Shown piece by piece: positions 1 through 11,505 of a stretch of DNA of 64,000 nucleotides. A program made the translations under genes and the position numbers. Positions within the stretch are counted from its first letter, which is position 1; every line of letters starts with the position of its first letter. A model generated the notes under the pieces. The model had not been told where the DNA came from and searched no databases. It was given only the letters and a program-made list of their open reading frames with translations. This DNA is from Siniperca chuatsi (taxonomy: Eukaryota; Chordata; Actinopteri; Centrarchiformes; Sinipercidae): contig NC_058046.1 of NCBI RefSeq assembly GCF_020085105.1, positions 33,145,392 to 33,209,391 of the forward strand, in the 5' to 3' direction.

Positions 1-610
1 TACCTGGTGATGACAGGGAGTCACACACACACATATAGTGTGAGGCTGCTGGGAGTGCAGGCAGTGTGTGTTTAAGCCATCCAAGTGCCTCAGTACATAC
101 ACCTCTGAGCTGTACCAATCCCTACAAGGAAACACCAGGGTCAGCACTCTCTCTGTCTTAATGCTGCACACACACACACACACACAAGCATATTGGAACA
201 AAGACACACAGATGGACAGATTTACATGCACTGAGCAGCTACATTAACGGAAACTATAAATTCATAAACACAAAATCATGAAACAGGACACAACATGTAA
301 ATCAGTCAGCTTAGTGGAGCTGTTGGAAGGTGTATTTTTGAATGAAGTAGGGTAGCAGCTTTCCCCTGCTAAATGGTTTCCTCTTAAAAATAATAAACGT
401 GTGTTCATACTGATATGAAATTGAACTAGTCAGAAAAAGTTAATGCTGTTTTAAAAAGGCTCAATCCAGGTTTTTTTTCCCCAGGAAACTGTAGTCCTTC
501 AAGGTCAGTGGTGATCTTTAACATTTTTTCAACCAGTGCTTTGTTTCATGCTGTATTGACAAGGCTGCTTCAATAATTGGTTTCACTCCTGTTTTTTAGA
601 AAAGGTCTTC
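1..610. other. Intergenic, no gene seen
   Basis: No open frame with splice sites or a recognisable protein is visible. A short CA run lies near 168-186. The rest is AT-rich unique-looking sequence. Confidence 0.6.
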
Positions 611-611
611 A

Positions 612-815
612 AGGATGGCTGCATGGTAAATGGCACCATTTATATGGCGCTTTTATCCACAGCACACCGCTTCCAGCAAGCTGCCATGCAAGGTGCTGGC
701 CAACCATTGGGAGCAATGTGTCTTGCCCAAGGACACTTTGACATGTGGACAGGAGGAGCTGTGATCAGTGGACGACCCACTCTTCCTCCTGAGTCACAGC
801 CATAGCCGCCCAGCT
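612..815 (-). repeat. tRNA-derived SINE copy
   Basis: Read on the minus strand, this starts with a GGCGGCTATGGCT-type tRNA-like head, continues through the GTCGTCCAC and CCTTGGGCAAGACAC blocks, and ends in a tail with a GCGCCATATAAATGG box. The same head and core recur at 48,300-48,525 and the head alone at 6,598-6,706, which shows it is dispersed. The 60-residue open frame across it is not a gene. Confidence 0.7.
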
Positions 816-1731
816 GCAGAACCAGTAGCCAAATATATTGCTAAAGAAATGCAATTGCTGTCTGGATCAACTACTTTAATATTAAATAATTACACCCGTT
901 CAAGGGGCACCACCCTGAAAACAGGGAAAACAAATAAACCGAATTAATGAATAACTCGATCATTAAATTGATCAATCCCTTAAGAAGGACTGAATTCCTT
1001 TCAATAGTTTGACCTTGTCTTCTGCTTGAAAGAAAACACACAGACAACTTCTTACTGACTAAATGAGAACATTTATTTATAGCTAAATGCCTAGTAACTA
1101 AATAAATGAAGGATTAATGAGGTGTAATGTTATATGATATAGAAAATAAACAAACACAATAGATGAATAGCAGATATTAAGTGATGAAATAAACCTGATC
1201 TTATTGGCAATAGTGAGGTGAAGTAATGTGAGTTAGTTATTAAAACAAAACTGTCAGATGCTAATGCAACGCTAGGGCAATTAACTTCTCTAAATGGGAA
1301 TAAATATATTTTATTCAACACCAACTCTTGATCACAGCAAAGCTGAGGATTTGCCTACTTGTTGAAGAGGCACAATTGTGTAGAGGGTTGAGTCCGCTGT
1401 GCAGCGGGTGTTGCAGGCCTGTCTTCGTGATTTAGGAGCCCAGCTGTAGGTTACGCTCCCAGGTGAAAGCAGTTGGTCACCGAGTGCATGAGGTCTCTTA
1501 GCTGGTCTGGCTGTCTCATTTCAGGGTAGACAGCAAAGGCGAGCTGTTCTCCCCGGGTCCAAGTTGGCCAGTGCAGCTTCTGTTGAGTCTGTGATGTTGA
1601 GGCTTGTCAAATAAAATATCTCTGGCTACACTAACTTCTTCAGCTAGGCTTGAGTAATTACATTGGCCTGATGAAAACTAAAAAAAAAGGAAATTATGTG
1701 CTCTTGGTACAAAATTGTAAAGGTCAAAAGG
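816..1731. other. Intergenic, no gene seen
   Basis: AT-rich sequence at 820-1,330 is followed by a more GC-balanced stretch at 1,370-1,620. No splice-bounded coding segment was found on either strand. Confidence 0.5.
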
Positions 1732-1985
1732 CAAGGCAAGTTTATTTATATAGCTCATTTCAACAACAAGGCAATTCAAAGTTTTTTACATAAAACGTAA
1801 AAGCAACATAGGGCAATATGAAAAGACATTTAAATACACTTAAAAAGAGTTAAATAGAAAATGAAAACAAGTTAAAACAGGAGAGTAAAAGTTCCCATGT
1901 GGTGTAAGAAATTAATCATTATGTCATTTTATAAAAGGCAGCGGCACACAGAAAAGTCTTCTGCCTTGATTTAAAAGCCATTAGC
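1732..1985 (-). mobile_element. Non-LTR retrotransposon 3' end
   Basis: The block starts AGGCAAGGCAAGTTTATTTA and continues through a CAAGGCAATTCAAAG motif. This is a widespread fish LINE 3' end read in reverse. No coding part remains. The family assignment is from memory of fish repeats and not from a second copy in this window. Confidence 0.45.
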
Positions 1986-2373
1986 CATTAGCCATTAAGT
2001 GTGTTTCCACCCACCTGTTTTTATGCGCATTTCAATTTGCATATACAAAAACCTGAGTGGAAACAGAAAATAAAAAGTTGAAACAGTGCAACAAAATGCA
2101 ATGGAAAGAGACTTAGCGAATTAATCATGACATACAATGTACGTCATACATGAAATGTGACTTATTTGTCACTCAATCTTCCACTTACTGAAGAGACAAA
2201 AAATGGTGTCAGAGAAAAACATGAGATCTGTGTCAGATTGTAACCTTCCTCACATTCATACAAGATACAAAAAGAAATGTCATATTTGCATCGTGTTTTC
2301 CACATGGTTTTCCATCGTTTGAGCTTTGACTGGAGCTCTTTTAATTACATCATCTTGTTGTGTCCGCTTCTTC

Positions 2374-3000
2374 TGTCATGGTCCAACTGTGCCTCTCCCT
2401 TTCTCTCCTTGTTAGTCTGTCCGTCTTTCTCCTGTTTGTTCCCCTGATGTGTGTGTATTTGTGTGTCTGTCTGGGCATGGTGCTCCGGTGCTGCTCTGCT
2501 GAGGATCCTGCACACTTATTCCTCATCTGCTGCTGCACACCTCCAACTCACCTGTTTTCCATCCACCAGTCAAGACTCTGCAGTATATATACCCAGCTCT
2601 TCACTCCAGTCTTTGCCAGATCGTCTGTTTTCCTCCATGTTACAGCGTCTCGGCCTCAGAGCCTCTGTACTAGAGTGTTTCACCTGTGTGTGTTTTGTGA
2701 TCTCTGTGCTCAGGTTCACTGCTCAATTCAACTCCTGGTTCCTGATTACCTCGTCTACTCTACGAAAGATTCTCTACTCCTGGACCCGCACAAGCCAGCT
2801 GTCTCTGTTCAACCTACCTGCTCCCCCGGACTTACGACCAGTCTCCGGACAAGTCCAGCTTCCTAGTTCTTTGGATTGGCCCAGCTCTCTGTTAATCTAT
2901 TTCTCCTGGTTGTAAAATAAACCAAATTCTTTTTCACTACATTAACCATCTGTTGATCCTTGGGTCCAGATTTATCTGCGTCTCACAAAATCTTCAGCAA
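2374..3000 (+). mobile_element. Probable Gypsy-type solo LTR
   Basis: CT-rich sequence with a TATATATA box near 2,583, an AATAAA signal near 2,916, and a CCTTGGGTCC motif shortly before the 3' end. This organisation is typical of fish Gypsy LTRs and is shared with the better-defined LTR at 26,616-27,132. It starts near a TGTCATGG. Exact ends and a target duplication could not be fixed. The two overlapping open frames of 154-168 codons come from this CT-rich composition and match no protein I recognise. Confidence 0.5.
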
Positions 3001-3539
3001 TGGTTTAATGGCACCGACTGGAGAATTAGCTCTACCAGCTGTTTATCTCCATCAACCAACTCCTAACATTCATATTACGGCCTGACTGAATAGAAAACTG
3101 AATAGTGAAGTGAAAACAAAATGGCAAATCAGTCTGATTATCAAGCTAACCTGTACACCACCGGTCTACCAAGCACCTATGTTTGAATGAAAGCAACAAC
3201 TTTACACTCTGTAAATTAAACACATTAATAAAGGTAACTGGGTAAACAAGTCTGTATTAAAATGTCTAAAAACGACTAGACCTATGTTATATATTTTGTT
3301 AAGTTGTGTACTTGCATTAACCCAAATGTTTCCAGCAATTTCCAAACCCAGAGAAGTTTAGTCAAGGTAATGGTGTGTTTCATTTGGTCACATGTCAGTG
3401 GCATCATATCCCCTTTGCACATGCATCAGTGTTGTGGTTGTCTGCCAGAAGATGTCATAAATTTAATTTTTTTTTAAGCCACATTTTTACGATATACTTT
3501 TTTAGATCTTGGTCATTTTTTACTATATATTTTAACCGG

Positions 3540-3930
3540 ATGAAGGCTTTTTGTCATCGGACTTCTGGATCTGAAGTTATCAGAGAAACAAGACAAGCAA
3601 ACGTTAGTTCGACTCGCAGGCCCTCTGGGGGCATCCGGTGTCCACCGAAGAGCGAGGAACACAGATTTTTAACATGAAACTGCTTTTTTAACCTGTTTTA
3701 ATCACCTGGTCAGTTTGTTTTGGAGTCCTCTGCAGATAATTTAGCTCCCAGTAAAAACGATGAACATTGACGGAATCCTAACCAGGAGAAGCTGACTGCA
3801 ATGGTGGTGAAGACAACAACTCCCATGACCCCACACTACTACGCGATGTCATTAAACTACATATTTTGTTATTGTTTTGATGTGAGAGACCCCTAGTGGC
3901 AGAAATTATACACTGTGCATTGAAGTAGCA
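3540..3930. repeat. Dispersed repeat, class unknown
   Basis: The region contains ACTCCCATGACCCCACAC and the CCCTAGTGGCAGAAATTA motif, which I associate with a common percomorph interspersed repeat. No second copy was found in this window, so the call rests on recall of the family. Confidence 0.3.
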
Positions 3931-6190
3931 GTAAATCAAAGCACACATTCTACCTCATTCTACCTTTGCTTCTCACTCACATCCACTTACATCCCCAAGC
4001 ACAAATTAATGCACAATCATACTTTATCTGGATTCCCTGCATCTTAATGATACACACGTGTAAACACACATGCACACACGGGCAGAGGAAAGTCGGTCAC
4101 TTTGTATCAGACAATACCACTACATCCTATCTCTCATCCTCTGTGTTTGTGTGGGTGTGTCTGTGTGTATGAGAGAGAGAGAGAGTTTTAATTTGAGGGC
4201 ATGGAAAATATTTACAATGAGCGATATCCATCACATTCTACATACATTACAATAGCTCCGTCACTAACACTGAAAACTGACAGATCCCTATTAGAACCTT
4301 TATCATACATGCTTATACAAAAAAAGACAGAGATAGAACGTAAGAAGAAGAAAATGAGTGCTATCAATAGAGAGAATGAAGATTAGAGAAGATTCTAGAA
4401 ACAGAAGGAAGGAAAATGCCTAAAGAAGGAACAAAACGCTCAGAGAAACATAGTCACACAACTTGTTAGTGTATGTGATCCGACAGCCAACTCAACCATA
4501 AGTAAAGCTAGGCTGAGGCTAACCAGGACTAACAAAAGGCACAGGACAAGTACAGGACTAAATAATGGAAACACCAGGTTATAATATTATGTTATATTAT
4601 ATTATGATATAATTAAATCACAGTTAGAATAGAAGCAGAATGGCAGGCCTGACAGGTCTGACAAACACTTTCTTGTATAAGATAAAGGATATATAGGATG
4701 CATTCAAAACTTCTTTGTCAGTGTGCTATTGATGGCCACTATAGATTGTGGACAGGGATGAGGTAGCTCCAAAAACAAAAAATAAAGAAGTGAACTAGGA
4801 TAAGTGGAACCCGTGGAACGAGTTCTTGTGCATATGTCTGGTAGCTATGTTTGTACACCCAGTTGTGCTCAACACAAGGCCAATGAACTGCCTGATTTGA
4901 ACCCACGCATGTTTTGACCAGACTTCCGTGCTGGTCATGCACTGTCCATATCGAACACCATGTTGAAGGACATCAGATAAGATCATATCCGATCTGAGCT
5001 CATACAGTACATCTTGGATACTCAGGTGATGAGAGGAACAAAGCTGTCAACTGAGTTGGTTGGATCAGGTTTTGTTTCATTTCGGATCCCCATTAGCTGC
5101 TACCAAGGTAGCAACTATTCTTCCTGGGGGCCACATAAAAAACACAAAACATTAACACACAACACACAGGAACCATCCACACTAAATCACATATACCTCT
5201 AACCCAAAACCCTGATCCCCCTCATATCCACCTGGTACCCTCCTTGATCCTCTCATACCCACGTAGTACCCTTCCAGCTTCAAAAGAAAATCATGTTAAC
5301 AATAACAATGACAACATGCTCTCCCTAAATACAGTAGCATGCTGGACCTGAAGAGAGCCACGACAGCCAGCTAGGGAGGCTGGCTTTTCTGGACACAGAG
5401 GAAGAAGCAGAGGCGAGGTCGGAGGAACAGCTGATGCCAGAAGGAAAGACTGTGTGTGGAGAAAAAGAAAAGAATAAAGAATATTGCCTGAAAACGTGGT
5501 CTCAGCGTGTGTCTCAGAGCCAAGGGAACTTGGTTTGCTTTAGGGAGTAGATTTTAATTCACAAACGGGTCAATTTCAGAAATGTAGCCCAAGTGTATAA
5601 TTGAATTATCTTTATTGTATTCACATATTTAGATAGACTATTTTACATGTCCATGGAAGGGGGGTAATAACCTGAGAAAAAACTCTGAGATTAAAGTCAC
5701 AAATTTAAGAGAAAAAAATCCAATTCACTATGTTGTTTTCTTCTTCTCAATTCACAACAATGTCTCTAAAGTCCAGATACATATTATAATATGATGATTG
5801 TGGGCTAAAATAATGAGTATTTCCTTATTGCTAAATCAGATTGCAAAGTAGCCTATAATATGATTAGCTTGTCCACTGCAGGCATAATACACAGCAAGCG
5901 GCGGTGTCTGTGGTGTGATGTTGTAGCCTTTCAAAGTGAAGTAATGTGGTTCCTTGACAAAAAACCCCCCACTATTTTTCAGGGAGTTAAAATTAATAAA
6001 TTTCTGACTGAGAATATTCAAGTTTTTTACTTGTAAAATTGTTGGTTTTTTTCTCATAAATTTACCATTTAATCTTTGAAGTTTTTTATCTGATCATTAC
6101 CCCTCTCTCATTATGCCCTAATACAAATCGTTGTACCTTTACATCTCAATTATACTATAATTAAAAGAAGAATCCATAAGACAAACTAGA
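3931..6190. other. Intergenic with LINE-like fragment
   Basis: No host gene seen. A fragment at about 5,068-5,150 (GGATCCCCATTAGCTGCTAC followed by an ACTCTTCCTGGGGG-like block) resembles a fish LINE 3' end read in reverse. Short GA and GT runs lie at 4,140-4,185. The remainder is AT-rich. Confidence 0.4.
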
Positions 6191-6198
6191 GAACATAC

Positions 6199-7607
6199 GA
6201 CAATTAAATTAAATTTTATTTATATAGTGCCAATTCATAACAGAAGTTATCTCACTGCACTTTTCCTATAGAGCAGGTCTAGACTGTACTCTTTATTTAT
6301 GATATTATTTACAGAGACCCAACAAATCCCACCATGAGCAAGCACTTGGCGACAGTGGCAAGGAAAAACTTCCTTCAAGAGGCAGAAACCTCTAATAGAA
6401 CCAAACTCAAGAGTGGGCAGCCATCCGCCACTGCCGTGTTGGGTTGAGAGAAAGGGAGGGAGAGGGAAGCACAATGCAAATTCGAACTAGAATTTAAAAA
6501 TAAAAATGTAATGGTAGTGGTATTATAAATATTAATAAAGTCATAATAATAGGAGTGATCGTGATAGGAATAATTATGATAACAATAGTAATAAGGGTGA
6601 CTTTGGCTTAGTTGTAGAGCGGGTCGTCCACCAATCGGAAGGTTGGTGGTTCGATCCCGACTTCCCCCAGCCCACATGTCGAAGTGTCCTTGGGCAAGTT
6701 TATTTCATGTGGGAGTTAAAGGACAAATCCTGATCAAAGATAACTCAGAGGTTCCTTACGGTGGTGCTGGAGGCCAGGGCAATCCCATCTAGAGTAACTA
6801 CATCTTTAGTTCAGTTTTGTCAGAGTTTAACGTCAGAAAATTGCAGGTTATCCAGGTTTTTATGTCCTCAAGGAATGCTTGAAGTTTAGCTAACTGATTA
6901 GCTTCATCTGACTTGATCGATAGATATAACTGGGCATCATCTGCAAAACAATGAAGGTTTATGGAGTGTTTCCTAATCATATTGCCTAAAGGAAGCATAC
7001 AGTATATAAGGTGAAAAGAATCGGTCCAAGCACAGAACCTTGTGGAACTCCGTGACTAACTTTGGCGTGCACAGAGGGTTCACCATTAACATGTACAAAC
7101 TGAGAATGATCTGATAGATAGGATTCAAACCAGCTTAGTGCAGTTCCTTTAATGCTAATTAAATGTTCCAGTCTCTGTAATAGGATGTGATGGTCAATAG
7201 TGTTGAATGCAGCACTAAGATCTAACAAGACAAGTACAGAGACAAGTCCATTGTCCGATGCAATTAAAAGGTCATTTGTAATTTTCACCAGTGCTGTCTC
7301 TATCCTATGATGCACTCTAAATCCTGACTGAAAATCCTCAAATAAACTATTGTTATTTAAAAAGTCACACAACTGATTGGCCACTGCTTTCTCAAAACTT
7401 AGGGAGAAATGGAAGGTTAGACATAGGTCTGTAGTTGGCTAAAACCCCTGGATCAAGAGTGGGCTTTTTAAGAAGAGGTTTAATTACAGCTATTTTAAAA
7501 GACTGTGGGACATAGCCTGTTAATAAAGACATATTGATCATATGCAGTAAAGAAGTGCTAACTAAGGGTAAGACGTCTTTAAGCAGCCTAGTTGGAATCT
7601 TCTTAAA
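6199..7607 (-). mobile_element. L2/Maui-like LINE, 5'-truncated
   Basis: The element runs on the minus strand. Its 3' tail (AATTTTATTTATATAGTGCC) is at 6,205 and its 5' break is near 7,607. Reverse transcriptase fragments are visible: 6,986-7,384 holds QSGFRVHH, VLVLLDLSAAFNTIDHHILL and [14 protein letters not shown], and 6,798-6,998 holds the catalytic-loop variant FADDAQLYL. A frameshift near 6,990 separates the two. The piece between RT and tail is interrupted by a SINE head at 6,598-6,706. It is a dead copy, closely matching 7,602-8,475 and 39,478-40,868. Confidence 0.9.
6598..6706 (+). repeat. tRNA-like SINE head in L2
   Basis: The sequence contains a tRNA-style block TGGCTTAGTTGTAGAGCGGG and a B-box GGTTCGATCCC 30-40 bp later, followed by CCACATGTCGAAGTGTCCTT. 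It is the 5' part of the SINE family also at 612-815 and 48,300-48,525. It is not a functional tRNA gene: no cloverleaf closes around it. Confidence 0.65.
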
Positions 7608-8475
7608 AAGCCTACTCTTGATTCAGGGATTTTAGCCAACTATAAACCTATATCCAACCTTCCCTTTCTTTCTATGATCCTTGAGAAAGTAGTGGCCAAT
7701 CAGTTTTGTGACTCTAAATAGCAATAGTTTATTTGAGGATTTTCAGTCAGGATTTAGAGTGCATCATAGCACAGAGACAGCCTGTGCTGTGATGCCCTCA
7801 TAACCAGAGACTGGTGAAAATTACAAATGACCTTCTAATTGCATCAGACAATGGAATTGTCTCTGTACTTGTCATGTTAGAGCTGCATTCGACACCACTG
7901 ACCATCACATACAGAGACTGGAACATTTAATTGGCATTCAAGGAACTGCACTAAACTAGTTTAAATCCTATCAGATTGATCTCAGTTTGTACATGTTAAC
8001 GATGTATCCTCCATGCACGGAGTTCGGCAAGGTTCTGTGCTTGCACCAGTTCTATTCACCTTATATATACTTTCTTTAGGCAATATGATTAGGAAACACT
8101 CCATAAACCTTCATTGTTATGCAGATGATACCCAATTATATCTATTGATCAAGCCAGATGAAACTAAGCAGTTAGCTAAACTTCAAGCATGCCTTAAGGA
8201 CATATAAACCTGGATGACCTGCAATTTTCTGATACTGAACTGAACTGAAAATTTAAGTTATTGTACTTGGCCCCAAACACCTCAGAGACACATTATCTAA
8301 AGATATAGTTAAAACAAAGTTCCTTGCCACTGTTACCAAGTGCTTGGTCTTGATGGGAATTGTTAGATCTCTGTAAATAATATTAGTCTATGGTCTAGAC
8401 CTGCTCCATAGGACAAGTGCAATGAGATAACTTCTGTTATGAATTGGCACTATATAAATACAACTGAATTGAAAG
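7602..8475 (+). mobile_element. L2/Maui-like LINE, degraded copy
   Basis: Plus-strand copy beginning at a CTTCTTAAAAAGCC sequence that the adjacent minus-strand copy also contains. RT motifs survive in separate frames: QSGFRVHH near 7,745 and [17 protein letters not shown] with YADDTQLYL at 8,013-8,207. Several stops and frameshifts are present. The 3' end is GAATTGGCACTATATAAATA near 8,440-8,460. Confidence 0.88.
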
Positions 8476-9888
8476 TACCAAGATAAAACAGTCCTTTGAA
8501 AGACAAGGAGCTTCTAATGTGGTTGATTTCAGGCCACACACCACATTTCTTTTGCAGGATTACCTTCTGAAATGACTAATCTTAACACTCTATGAAGAGT
8601 GGCATTTTATGCAGCAGATCCACTGTCAGGGGCAGAGAGCTAATTCACCACTGTTTCTGTTTATCTGTTGATAGACAGATAAACAGAAAAAAGGCACTTG
8701 CTGATAACATTGTGGATTCTTGTTAATAAACAGATACTGCTAGTTATTTGAATGTTAATGTCTTCAATATGAAAAAATAAATATGCCACATTAGCATCAA
8801 GTTGTAATCACATTCTATTGTGTCATAACACTAAAACAATTGTATAAATTAAGAATTGCATTGCAGTAGACACACCTCTGCTGTGGTGTGTCATGTAAGA
8901 GCAGCAGACAGCAGATCTCTGAACCTGATCTCCACATTCACTAAACCTCATTCATTCATGGGGCTTTTGAGATTTAGGCTCTGCCAGTATCTGCAGAAAA
9001 AGTCATTCAAACTTGTCCCATAATCCAACACATAACATAGGAACAGAGATAGAGGAGCTATTCACACTTGAAAATGGGGCAGCTCCATAATAGCAAATGG
9101 CAAAAATTAGCAGCTCCAGCAACAGTACAGAAAGATAAGCCATTAAATTCCAATGAAGCAGAAAGTTTCCAATACATTGTTTGAATTGATAGTCCAACCA
9201 AGTGATTTTCATGCCCATTCAAATGTTGTAAATGCAAGGGATGCACCAATTCATTTTTTTTACTGAACACAACTGCCACCAAAGAAAACCACGGCACCTT
9301 CACTAGACCTTATTTATGGCTTATTCTCATTTGAAACTGGTTAGTATGGCATGAAAACATCTTACTGCTTCTACTTTTGGTTTGAGCATCTCAGATTCAA
9401 ACAGCCTTATGGTTGTATTTATTTTGATGTCATTAAATCCATGGCACTACTCTGTCTCACTCACTGTTAATATTAGGATCACATATTTTCTAAGAGACAA
9501 GACTAAAGCTGGGTCACTGTGCACATGTAATATCTGCTGCAGAGGTTCTGTGACAAACAGTGTAACAATACACTACACTGCTTTGGATCTGACCTTGTAA
9601 TTACACTGCTTATGATGAATACTGCTTGTTCTGATCCTGAATCAGTAATTAACAGTCAAAGAGCAACTTCTGCCTCCAGCCTGTGCCGCTGCTGTCTGTC
9701 AAGGTCACTGTGTCTGTGCGTGTGTGTGTGAGAGAGAGATTATGCTTGTGGGATAGTGGCAACCTGCTGAGGAAGCCGAACAGAGAAGTGGAGAGGAAGA
9801 AAGAGAGAAGGAGAGAGAGACTACTGCAGTGCGTCTAAGCAGAGAGTAACATCATGAATATTGAAACCTGACTTTACCTCTGTCTCCA

Positions 9889-9892
<4 letters not shown>

Positions 9893-9952
<60 letters not shown>
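9893..9952. repeat. CT microsatellite
   Basis: About 29 uninterrupted CT units. It generates the RE-repeat open frame on the minus strand (9,821-10,075), which is an artefact. Confidence 0.98.
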
Positions 9953-9954
<2 letters not shown>

Positions 9955-10255
9955 CCCCTAAATCAGTTTCTTCATTGGCTGCTGCCCACATTATTTTTGG
10001 AAAGGTGTGAAAAATGGCTGTCACCCATTGAGCCTCTACCAAAAATACATTGTACCAAGGTACCAGAAATAGCAATAGGAGTAAAAGAAAGGAAGGAAAT
10101 TGAGTTGAATAGTCTAAGATTTCAAATGACAGCAGCTGTACTGTCTAATCATCTGCAGACAGATAGTGGAGTATTTCACTTTTACCCCAAAATAGATATA
10201 ACTGTAAATAAGGGCACATCTGCACTGCACTGTGTTTGGGTTATGTAAGCCAGGG

Positions 10256-10290
10256 TGCGTGTGTGTGTGCGTGTGTGTGTGTGTGTGAGC
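10256..10290. repeat. GT microsatellite
   Basis: An imperfect GT run, interrupted by GC, 100 bp upstream of the longer AC repeat. Confidence 0.9.
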
Positions 10291-10389
10291 ACGTGCTGGA
10301 TAACATTGGGAGTGGCGTTGCAGAGGGTAGAGTAACACGCCATCACCTCATCCATCTGGCCTCCGCTAATTAACACTGCTGCAGGAGAT

Positions 10390-10390
<1 letters not shown>

Positions 10391-10434
<44 letters not shown>
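10391..10434. repeat. AC microsatellite
   Basis: About 22 uninterrupted AC units. The open frames running through it on both strands are artefacts. Confidence 0.98.
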
Positions 10435-10437
<3 letters not shown>

Positions 10438-10886
10438 CTCTCTGACTCTGAGAGCATGTGCAGGACAAGAAGCTGAGAGGCGGAAGAGGAAAGGACAAAA
10501 GATAAACGAAGACACCATTGAAACCTGGAAAACAGGAGAGGGAGGAAAGGAAGAAGGTCAAGGAGACAAGGAGATTTTTGTCTCTGTATTGTGTTAATTA
10601 ATACATACATGTACATGAATTACCTAAAAGAAATGCAGGAAGCCTAGTTTGATGTTATTTTTTTCTCTGATAATGTGTATTTGTGTGGTGTAAGGTTATA
10701 GATGGTAACCCTTACATCGAGGATGGACAACACCAGCTCTGGGAATCAAAAGTGGTCTTATAGCCAGATGTTCCAGCTGTTCTTAGTCAAGTTAAGTCAA
10801 TTGTTTAGTGAGCGAAGATTTATGCTTCACTAAATTAAAACAGTGTTGCCTCACAAACTATTTCTTATGAAGAACTTGGTTATTAA

Positions 10887-11505
10887 AGGGTTACTTCACC
10901 TGAATTACAAAAGCACATTTCTCACTTCCCTCTAGTGGTATCTCTCCATACATATAGCTTTGGTTCTATTAGTCCAGGTTTTGACGTATCTGTCTCTGAG
11001 AATGATGGTGGGATTTCTGCCTCCACCACAATACAGTGGTGAATGGAATTTAGTTTGTGGTGCTCACTGGACTAATAAAATAAATTAAAAAAACATTCAG
11101 CAGCAACATCCATTGAGAGATGAATTCAATTCAATTCAATTTTATTTATATAGTGCCAATTCATAACAGAAGTTATCTCATTGCGCTTTTCCTATAGAGC
11201 AGGTCTAGACCGTACTCTTTATAATATTATTTACAGAGACCCAAAAATTCCCACCATGAGCAAGCACTTGGCAACAGTGGCAAGAAAAAACTTCCTTTTA
11301 ACAGGCAGAAACCTTGGACAGAACCAGACTCAATGGTGGGCGGCCATCCGCCACTGCCGTGTTAGGTATGACAGATGACAGGACACTGTTTCTGAGAAGA
11401 GATGTTGCTGTTGAAAGTCACCTTTATTGTGTTGAGGTGGAGACAGAACTGTCTGTATGGAGAGATACCACTAAAGGTAGGGGAGAAAATGTGTTTTTTA
11501 CTAAT
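10887..11505. mobile_element. MITE with long TIRs, split by L2 tail
   Basis: The left part (10,887-11,120) begins near CACATTTCTCACTTCCCTCT and includes AGTGGTATCTCTCCATACAT. The right part (11,380-11,505) carries the inverse, TGTATGGAGAGATACCACT followed by AGGTAGGGGAGAAAATGTG. The arms are therefore inverted repeats of about 60 bp. A CAGCAACATC block in the left half is mirrored by GATGTTGCTG in the right half. An L2 3' end has landed between the halves. No transposase is encoded and the superfamily is unknown. Confidence 0.6.
11125..11375 (-). mobile_element. L2 LINE 3' end
   Basis: Starts with an AATTC tandem tail and TTTTATTTATATAGTGCCAA, then the conserved AGTTATCTCATTGCGCTTTT block and, further in, AGCACTTGGCAACAGTGGC. 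Only the 3' UTR is present. Confidence 0.9.

Larger units (their letters stand above)
8476..10880. other. Intergenic with microsatellites
   Basis: No coding exon was recognised on either strand. The region holds a perfect short hairpin at 8,654-8,689 and the simple repeats listed separately. Confidence 0.5.

Noticed and set aside
2360..2915. Two overlapping open frames of 168 and 154 codons
   Set aside because: They run through CT-rich LTR sequence with TATA and AATAAA boxes, have no recognised motif, and end in the LTR.
4739..4986. Two overlapping open frames of about 65 codons, minus strand
   Set aside because: No motif, splice context or second copy could be found to support them.
6640..6665. 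tRNA gene suggested by the GGTTCGATCCC box
   Set aside because: The box is part of a SINE head shared with two other copies, and no complete cloverleaf forms.
10391..10434. Regular repeat as a CRISPR-like array
   Set aside because: It is a plain dinucleotide microsatellite in a vertebrate genome, with no spacers.
9821..10616. Open frames rich in RE, TH and CV repeats
   Set aside because: They are translations of the CT, GT and AC microsatellites.
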